Shown here in pieces: positions 1 to 6,107 of a DNA stretch of 6,107 bases. The stretch covers positions 1 through 6,107 of the forward strand of contig DATCSE010000589.1 of the NCBI GenBank assembly GCA_036568605.1, given 5' to 3'. The position numbers and the translations under genes are program-made. The DNA comes from DATCSE01 sp036568605 (lineage in GTDB: Bacteria; Pseudomonadota; Gammaproteobacteria; Burkholderiales; Burkholderiaceae_C). The number at the start of each line of letters is the position of its first letter. The first letter of the stretch is position 1. The notes beneath the pieces are model-generated. The model was not told where the DNA came from and searched no databases. It saw only the letters and a program-made list of their open reading frames with translations.

Positions 1-364
1 GCGACACAAGAAATCGATACCCAACCGCAGCTACCGCATCGCCGACCAGATCCAGCGCGACGTGGCCGAGTTGATCCGCGAGTTGAAGGACCCGCGGGTC
101 GGCATGGTCACGATCAACGCGGTCGAGGTCACGCCCGACTACGCGCATGCGACCGTGCTGTTCTCGCTGCTGGTCGGCGACCCGCAGGAATGCGAGGCGG
201 CGCTGAACGAGGCGGCGGGCTACGTGCGCAACAGCCTGTTCAAGCGGCTGCAGATCCACACGGTGCCGACGCTGCATTTCAAGTTCGACCGCACGACCGA
301 GCGGGCTGCCGAGCTGAATGCGCTGATCGCGCAGGCGAATGCGACGCGCGCGAAGGACGATTGA
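1..364 (+). CDS. rbfA: Ribosome-binding factor A (30S maturation factor), 5' end just cut off
   Basis: RbfA is a small cytoplasmic KH-fold protein that binds the immature 30S subunit and helps mature the 5' end of 16S rRNA. The reading frame is open from base 2 and begins RHKKSIPNRSYRIADQIQRD, the typical RbfA N-terminus. It continues with the family blocks ELKDPRVG, VEVTPDYAHA, ALNEAAGYVR and PTLHFKFD, and stops with TGA at 362-364. Base 1 is G, so the start ATG is probably split by the window edge with only two bases missing; that would give about 121 residues, a normal length. The GTG at 62 is not a credible start because it would remove the conserved first helix. The stop lies 5 nt before the truB ATG, and the probable truB ribosome-binding site lies inside the last rbfA codons, which suggests co-transcription and translational coupling. 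Confidence 0.95.
   Translation, partial: RHKKSIPNRSYRIADQIQRDVAELIRELKDPRVGMVTINAVEVTPDYAHATVLFSLLVGDPQECEAALNEAAGYVRNSLFKRLQIHTVPTLHFKFDRTTERAAELNALIAQANATRAKDD
352..357 (+). promoter_or_regulatory. Probable ribosome-binding site of truB inside the rbfA 3' end
   Basis: GAAGGA at 352-357 lies 12 nt before the ATG at 370, within the last codons of rbfA. It is the best Shine-Dalgarno-like match near the rbfA-truB junction. It supports 370, rather than the GTG codons beyond the inserted repeat, as the truB start. The spacing is longer than ideal, so this is moderate evidence only. Confidence 0.5.
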
Positions 365-369
365 TCGTC

Positions 370-1437
370 ATGAGCAGCACCCGTATGCCCGAGTCCGCTC
401 GCGCTGAGCCTGTCGAAGCGCGCGCGCACCGCGATGCCGTGGGAGAGGGCTTCGACAAGCTCAGCCCGAACGGGGATCGGGTGAGGAGCCCGAACGGGGA
501 TCGGGTGAGGGCTCGTGCACGTATCCCGAAGCGCCCTGTGCACGGCGTGCTGCTGCTCGACAAGCCGCTGGGCCTGTCGAGCAACGATGCGCTGCAGAAG
601 GCCAAGCGCCTGTATCGCGCCGAGAAGGCGGGCCACACCGGCACGCTGGACCCGCTCGCGACCGGCCTGCTGCCGCTGTGCTTCGGCGCGGCGACCAAGT
701 TCTCGCAGGTCAGCCTGGAGGCCGACAAGACCTATCGCGCGACGCTGCAGCTCGGCGTCACGACGACGACCGGCGATGCCGAAGGCGAGGTGACCGAACG
801 CCGCGCCGTCGACGCCATGACGCGCGATCGCTTCGAAGCCGCCTGCGCGCGCTTCCTCGGCGCCATCGACCAGGTGCCGCCCATGCATTCGGCGCTCAAG
901 CATGCCGGCAAGGCGCTGTACGAATACGCGCGCGCCGGCACCGCGATCGAGCGCGAGCCCCGCCGCGTGACGATTCATCGCATCGACATCGTCGCCGGCG
1001 AGGATGCGCTCTGGACGATAGACGTGCGTTGCAGCAAGGGAACCTACATCCGGACGCTGGCCGAAGACATCGGCCGCGCGCTCGGCTGCGGTGCGCATCT
1101 GGCCGGGCTGCGCCGCACCGGTTGCGGACCGTTGACGCTGGACCGCGCGGTCACGCTCGAACAGCTGACCGAGATGAGCGAAGCGCAGCGCGACGCGGCC
1201 CTGCTGGCCGTCGACGCGCTGGTGGCCGACTGGCCCGAGGTGCGGCTGGGCACCGACGACGCGGGGCGCTTCCTCAGCGGCGTGCGGCGCCGCCTTCCGC
1301 TCGCGGACGCCCCGTGCGTGCGCGTGTACGGGCCGCAGCCCCGCGCATTCCTCGGCGGCGGCCGTATCGCCGCCGGCGAGCTGATTTCCACCCGGCTGCT
1401 GAGCCCGATCGAGGTGCAAGGCCTGCTCGATGCCTGA
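370..1437 (+). CDS. truB: tRNA pseudouridine(55) synthase TruB with a repeat-derived N-terminal extension
   Basis: TruB converts U55 in the T-psi-C loop of tRNAs to pseudouridine and also acts as a tRNA chaperone. From ATG 370 the protein has 355 residues, against 314 in E. coli. The core starts near residue 59 (GVLLLDKPLGLSSNDALQK). The catalytic motif GHTGTLDPLATG has its aspartate at residue 94 (E. coli Asp48), followed by the active-site tyrosine at 122 in TYRATLQLG, MHSALKHAGKALYEYAR from 172 and CSKGTYIRT from 221. The last ~80 residues fit the TruB C-terminal PUA-like region. Residues ~9-47 are odd: they are encoded by a palindromic repeat and a tandem duplication (SPNGDRVR twice). Without them the leader would have near-normal length. 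ATG 385 or in-frame GTGs at 481 and 505 are possible alternative starts. The gene sits between rbfA and typA, the usual order in this group. Confidence 0.95.
   Translation: MSSTRMPESARAEPVEARAHRDAVGEGFDKLSPNGDRVRSPNGDRVRARARIPKRPVHGVLLLDKPLGLSSNDALQKAKRLYRAEKAGHTGTLDPLATGLLPLCFGAATKFSQVSLEADKTYRATLQLGVTTTTGDAEGEVTERRAVDAMTRDRFEAACARFLGAIDQVPPMHSALKHAGKALYEYARAGTAIEREPRRVTIHRIDIVAGEDALWTIDVRCSKGTYIRTLAEDIGRALGCGAHLAGLRRTGCGPLTLDRAVTLEQLTEMSEAQRDAALLAVDALVADWPEVRLGTDDAGRFLSGVRRRLPLADAPCVRVYGPQPRAFLGGGRIAAGELISTRLLSPIEVQGLLDA
395..510. repeat. REP-like palindromic repeat inserted in the truB 5' coding region
   Basis: Two 25-nt arms, 395-419 and 449-473, are inverted copies matching at 22 of 25 positions. 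The inner 17 nt (403-419 against 449-465) differ at one base, and the loop is 29 nt. The right arm continues into a 24-bp unit repeated twice in tandem (463-510). The arms contain GCTGAGCCTGTCGAAGC and GCTTCGACAAGCTCAGC, a type of GC-rich dispersed palindrome I recall from many proteobacterial genomes, where translation yields tags such as FDKLSPNG or GLSLSKP. Here the repeat is read in frame as truB residues ~9-47. Membership of a genome-wide family is inferred from memory; this window holds only the one element. Confidence 0.8.
463..510. repeat. Exact 24-bp tandem duplication within truB (2 copies)
   Basis: Bases 463-486 and 487-510 are identical. The unit is 8 codons long and in frame, so it encodes SPNGDRVR twice (TruB residues 32-39 and 40-47) and does not shift the gene. 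Each unit contains a small inverted repeat (CCCGA, 7-nt loop, TCGGG). The left copy overlaps the right arm of the larger palindrome, so the duplication probably arose from that arm's outer end. Confidence 0.95.
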
Positions 1438-1475
1438 CGCCTGATGCCTGACAGAACACGACCTTCACGAAGACC

Positions 1476-3296
<1,821 letters not shown>

Positions 3297-3307
3297 CCCA
3301 CCCCCGT

Positions 3308-3333
3308 AGCGGCTTCGCCGCTCCCCAAGGGGA
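3308..3333. repeat. Intergenic hairpin pair downstream of typA
   Basis: AGCGGC (3308-3313) and GCCGCT (3317-3322) form a perfect 6-bp stem with a UUC loop. It is followed at once by TCCCC-AA-GGGGA (3322-3333), a second short inverted repeat. The combination resembles short intergenic palindromes I recall from Burkholderiales genomes. Its place right after the typA stop (3294-3296) would suit a transcript-end or mRNA-stabilising role. No U-tract follows, so I do not call it an intrinsic terminator. Confidence 0.55.
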
Positions 3334-3351
3334 ACCGGTCACCCTGAGGTA

Positions 3352-3375
3352 GCGGACCGGCGGAGCCGGATCCGC
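3352..3375. repeat. Strong GC-rich hairpin between convergent typA and the lacI-type gene
   Basis: GCGGA-CCGGC (3352-3361) pairs with GCCGG-A-TCCGC (3365-3375): ten base pairs, a GGA loop and one bulged A at 3370. The hairpin reads equally well on both strands and sits between two convergent genes, so it could end or protect both transcripts. There is no run of T on either side, so intrinsic termination is only a possibility. The remaining ~40 bp up to the lacI stop show nothing recognisable. Confidence 0.55.
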
Positions 3376-3415
3376 GGCGTCCGCTTGGTTGCGTTGGGTT
3401 CGACGTTGCGCCTGA

Positions 3416-4453
3416 TCAGCGCCGTGACCGGCGTCGCGTGTCGGCGGGCGGCCCGTCGCTGTCGCCCGGCAGCAGCTCGGGCATGCGCAGGCGCTGCAGC
3501 GCCTCGGGTGCGACGCCCTTGAGGCGTGCGAGCACCATCTCGGCGAGCGCTTCGCCGACCTGCGCCGTGGTCGGCTGCTCGATCGAGGTGACCGGGCTGC
3601 GGAGCACGGAGTCGGGCCCGACGCCGTCGTAGACGATCATCGACAGGTCGCGGCCCAGCACGCGGCCGGCATGCAGCGCCGCATGCACCGCGCCGGCACC
3701 GGCCAGGTGGTTGTCGACCAGCACCGCGGTGGGCGGCTCGGGCAGCGCCAGCAGGGCCTGCATCGCGGCATAACCGGAGCGCCGGTCGAGCGCGACCCGC
3801 TGCACCGTCTGCGGCGCGAGCGGAAGCTTCGCGGCGCGCAGCGCCTTGACGAAACCGTCGTAGCGCTGCGCTGCGAAGTTGTAGGCCGGCGAGGCGCCCA
3901 GGTAGCCGAACGCACGATGCCCGAGGCCGATCAGCCGTTCGGTGGCCATGCGCGCGCCGGCGACGTTGTCGAAATCCAGCCAGGCGTACGGCGCGGTGAA
4001 GTTCTTGCTGCGACCATACGCGACGAACGGGACCTGGCTCGCATGCAGCAGCGCCAGGCGCTCGTCGTCCACCCGCGTGCGCGGGACGACGAACGCGTCG
4101 ACGCGGCGCGCCGCGATCGTGCGCCGGTAGGTGGTCAGCTCGTCGTTTGCGCTAGCGGAGATGATCAGCAGGCTCAGGCCCATGTCGGCGAGGCGCTGGC
4201 TCATCGCATGAGCCACCTCCAGGAACAGCAGGTCGCCGAGGTCGCCCGGCGTCATCGGAAACACGATGCCCACTGCATCGGCGCGCCCGAGCGCGAGGCC
4301 GCGTGCCCGCGCGTCGGGGTGATAGCCATGGCGTGCGGCAGCCTCGCGGACGAGCGTGCGCGTGCCCTCGGCCACCTCGGGATAGCCGTTCAGGGCACGG
4401 CTCACGGTCGTCAGCGACAGGCCCAGCTCTTCTGCGATCTTCTTCAGCGACAT
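3416..4453 (-). CDS. LacI-family transcriptional repressor, probably of the adjacent sugar transporter
   Basis: This is a 345-residue DNA-binding regulator of the LacI/GalR family. The N-terminal helix-turn-helix is clear: LKKIAEELGLSLTTVSRAL (3-21), then NGYPEVAEGTR. The hinge follows at about 46-56 (PDARARGLALG). The periplasmic-binding-protein-like effector core runs from about 59 to 330, with VPFVAYGRS (141-149), a central VDNHLAGAGAVHAAL (246-260), DLSMIVYDG (269-277) and TSIEQP (289-294), all at places typical of the family. By recall it looks closest to AglR-type repressors of alpha-glucoside uptake genes. The start at 4453 gives the normal N-terminus; the longer open frame to 4666 adds 71 unrelated residues and runs over the operators. 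No strong ribosome-binding site is visible. It is divergent from the binding-protein gene, and the two LacI-type palindromes between them are its likely targets. The inducer is not known. Confidence 0.93.
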   Translation of the reverse strand: MSLKKIAEELGLSLTTVSRALNGYPEVAEGTRTLVREAAARHGYHPDARARGLALGRADAVGIVFPMTPGDLGDLLFLEVAHAMSQRLADMGLSLLIISASANDELTTYRRTIAARRVDAFVVPRTRVDDERLALLHASQVPFVAYGRSKNFTAPYAWLDFDNVAGARMATERLIGLGHRAFGYLGASPAYNFAAQRYDGFVKALRAAKLPLAPQTVQRVALDRRSGYAAMQALLALPEPPTAVLVDNHLAGAGAVHAALHAGRVLGRDLSMIVYDGVGPDSVLRSPVTSIEQPTTAQVGEALAEMVLARLKGVAPEALQRLRMPELLPGDSDGPPADTRRRSRR

Positions 4454-4481
4454 GACTCGCTGCGCCAGGCGGCGCTCGCGT

Positions 4482-4500
4482 GTGTTGACGAGTGTTGACG
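4482..4500. repeat. Short direct repeat upstream of the lacI-type gene
   Basis: GTGTTGACG occurs at 4482-4490 and again at 4492-4500, a 10-bp period or about one helical turn. It lies 29-47 bp before the repressor start, in what would be its untranslated leader. It could be a regulator site or a slippage product; nothing else supports either reading. Confidence 0.4.
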
Positions 4501-4628
4501 TTCTCCGGATGGGTGCGGCTCGCGCGCGCGGACTATGCCATAGCGGCCTCGCGGCCCGCGCTGAGTCGGCGGCAAGCCACAGCCCCGGGAAAGTACGAGT
4601 CGCCGACATAGGGGTCGTCGATACACTC

Positions 4629-4640
4629 CAAAGCGCTTTG
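4629..4640. promoter_or_regulatory. LacI-type operator O1 (perfect palindrome)
   Basis: CAAAGCGCTTTG is a perfect 12-bp palindrome with the central CpG step expected of LacI/GalR-family operators. It overlaps the predicted -35 box of the transporter promoter (4638-4643), so a bound repressor would block RNA polymerase. It lies 176 bp from the divergent repressor start, so autoregulation is also possible. Confidence 0.8.
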
Positions 4641-4666
4641 AAACACGTCTTTCGAGCGAATATCAA
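4638..4666 (+). promoter_or_regulatory. Sigma70-like promoter of the sugar-binding protein gene
   Basis: A -35 box TTGAAA (4638-4643, 5 of 6 consensus bases) and a -10 box TATCAA (4661-4666, 4 of 6) are separated by exactly 17 bp. This would start transcription near 4673, giving a leader of about 56 nt before the ATG at 4729. Both boxes overlap LacI-type operators, which is the layout of a repressed promoter. The local AT content is clearly higher than in the flanks. Confidence 0.6.
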
Positions 4667-4675
4667 AGCGTTTAG
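4664..4675. promoter_or_regulatory. Second, imperfect LacI-type operator O2
   Basis: CAAAGCGTTTAG matches the perfect operator O1 at 10 of 12 positions, including the whole left half-site and the central CpG. The centres of the two sites are 35 bp apart. O2 covers the end of the predicted -10 box and the likely transcription start. Two sites may raise repression by cooperative binding, which is inference. Confidence 0.6.
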
Positions 4676-4677
4676 AA

Positions 4678-4697
4678 CAGGAGGTGTACACCTCCTG
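4678..4697. promoter_or_regulatory. Perfect 20-bp palindrome in the leader of the sugar-binding protein gene
   Basis: The left half CAGGAGGTGT (4678-4687) is followed exactly by its reverse complement ACACCTCCTG (4688-4697), without mismatch or spacer. In RNA it can fold into an 8-bp stem with a GUAC loop, starting about 5 nt from the predicted transcript end. In DNA it could be a dimer-binding site for a second regulator. The left half includes a textbook Shine-Dalgarno sequence (AGGAGGTG), but no ATG follows at a useful distance, and the real start at 4729 has its own site. Confidence 0.7.
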
Positions 4698-4717
4698 ATA
4701 ACGCCAATAACCCGTGC

Positions 4718-4723
4718 GGGGAG
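4718..4723 (+). promoter_or_regulatory. Ribosome-binding site that fixes the start of the binding-protein gene
   Basis: GGGGAG at 4718-4723 lies 5 nt before the ATG at 4729. This favours that ATG over the in-frame GTG at 4714, which would itself precede the site and add five residues (MRGDK) before the signal peptide. Confidence 0.75.
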
Positions 4724-4728
4724 ACAAG

Positions 4729-6003
<1,275 letters not shown>

Positions 6004-6058
6004 CGCGGCGCCGCTGACGCGGCGGCGGCCAGGCGGCTGCCGTCGCGCCGGCGGGTTG

Positions 6059-6076
6059 CGCGCCGCTCGCGGCGCG
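6059..6076. repeat. Intercistronic hairpin after the binding-protein gene
   Basis: CGCGCCGC (6059-6066) and GCGGCGCG (6069-6076) are perfect inverted copies two bases apart, folding in practice as about 7 bp with a CUCG loop. The hairpin lies in the 97-nt gap between the binding-protein stop and the next start. In sugar ABC operons such hairpins often protect the upstream message, so that binding protein is made in excess over permease. That role is inferred here. Confidence 0.55.
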
Positions 6077-6100
6077 GACTTCTCAGCCACGGAGTCTGTC

Positions 6101-6107
6101 ATGGGAC
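6101..6107 (+). CDS. Start of the next operon gene, probably an ABC sugar permease (cut by window end)
   Basis: ATGGGAC at the very end of the window is preceded by GGAG (6091-6094) with a 6-nt spacer, a good start signal. Only two codons are visible, so the product cannot be read. CUT1 sugar operons usually continue from the binding protein into two inner-membrane permease genes, so the first permease is the most likely identity. Confidence 0.4.

Noticed and set aside
190..369. Upstream extension of the truB frame to GTG 190
   Set aside because: It overlaps rbfA in another frame for its whole length and adds 60 residues unlike TruB; ATG 370 is better placed.
395..510. CRISPR array
   Set aside because: Two adjacent 24-bp copies without spacers are a tandem duplication, not repeat-spacer units.
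4521..4530. Run of alternating CG (10 bp) as a possible Z-DNA signal
   Set aside because: Short and expected by chance at this base composition; no link to a function.
4454..4666. N-terminal extension of the LacI-type regulator to 4666
   Set aside because: It would put 71 unrelated residues before the helix-turn-helix and run over the operators and promoter. The family normally starts a few residues before the helix-turn-helix.
4684..4698. Tiny leader peptide (GTG TAC ACC TCC TGA) within the 20-bp palindrome
   Set aside because: The GTG is part of the Shine-Dalgarno-like sequence itself, so it cannot be used with it, and four codons carry no regulatory meaning I can see.

Overview
The window is a compact, GC-rich stretch with very little non-coding DNA. 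The order rbfA-truB-typA, the protein sequences and the style of the intergenic palindromes suggest a betaproteobacterium of the order Burkholderiales. This is a judgement from recalled family sequences and genome style; no search was run.

Left part (1-3296, + strand): the 3' end of a conserved translation cluster. It holds rbfA (30S maturation factor, all but about its start codon), truB (tRNA pseudouridine-55 synthase, starting 5 nt after the rbfA stop) and typA/bipA (ribosome-associated GTPase, complete). In this group the cluster usually follows nusA-infB. All three act on ribosome or tRNA maturation. The oddity is in truB: its first ~47 codons contain a palindromic, REP-like repeat plus an exact 24-bp tandem duplication, both read in frame as a low-complexity N-terminal tail ahead of a normal TruB catalytic core.

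Middle (3297-3415): a 119-bp gap between convergent genes, filled by two GC-rich hairpins without a clear U-tract.

Right part (3416-6107): a sugar-uptake locus. A LacI-family repressor on the - strand (3416-4453) is divergent from a gene for an exported sugar-binding protein of a CUT1-type ABC transporter (4729-6003, +). A further gene begins at 6101, probably the first permease. The 275-bp divergent region holds a good sigma70-like promoter, a perfect LacI-type operator over its -35 box, a second imperfect operator over its -10 box, and a perfect 20-bp palindrome just downstream of the predicted transcription start. The simple model is that the repressor shuts off the transporter promoter until an alpha-glucoside or disaccharide (trehalose, maltose or sucrose class) is present. 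The exact sugar cannot be read from the sequence.

Most of the window is ordinary. The points worth a second look are the repeat translated into TruB and the 20-bp leader palindrome, whose two halves are an ideal Shine-Dalgarno sequence and its complement.
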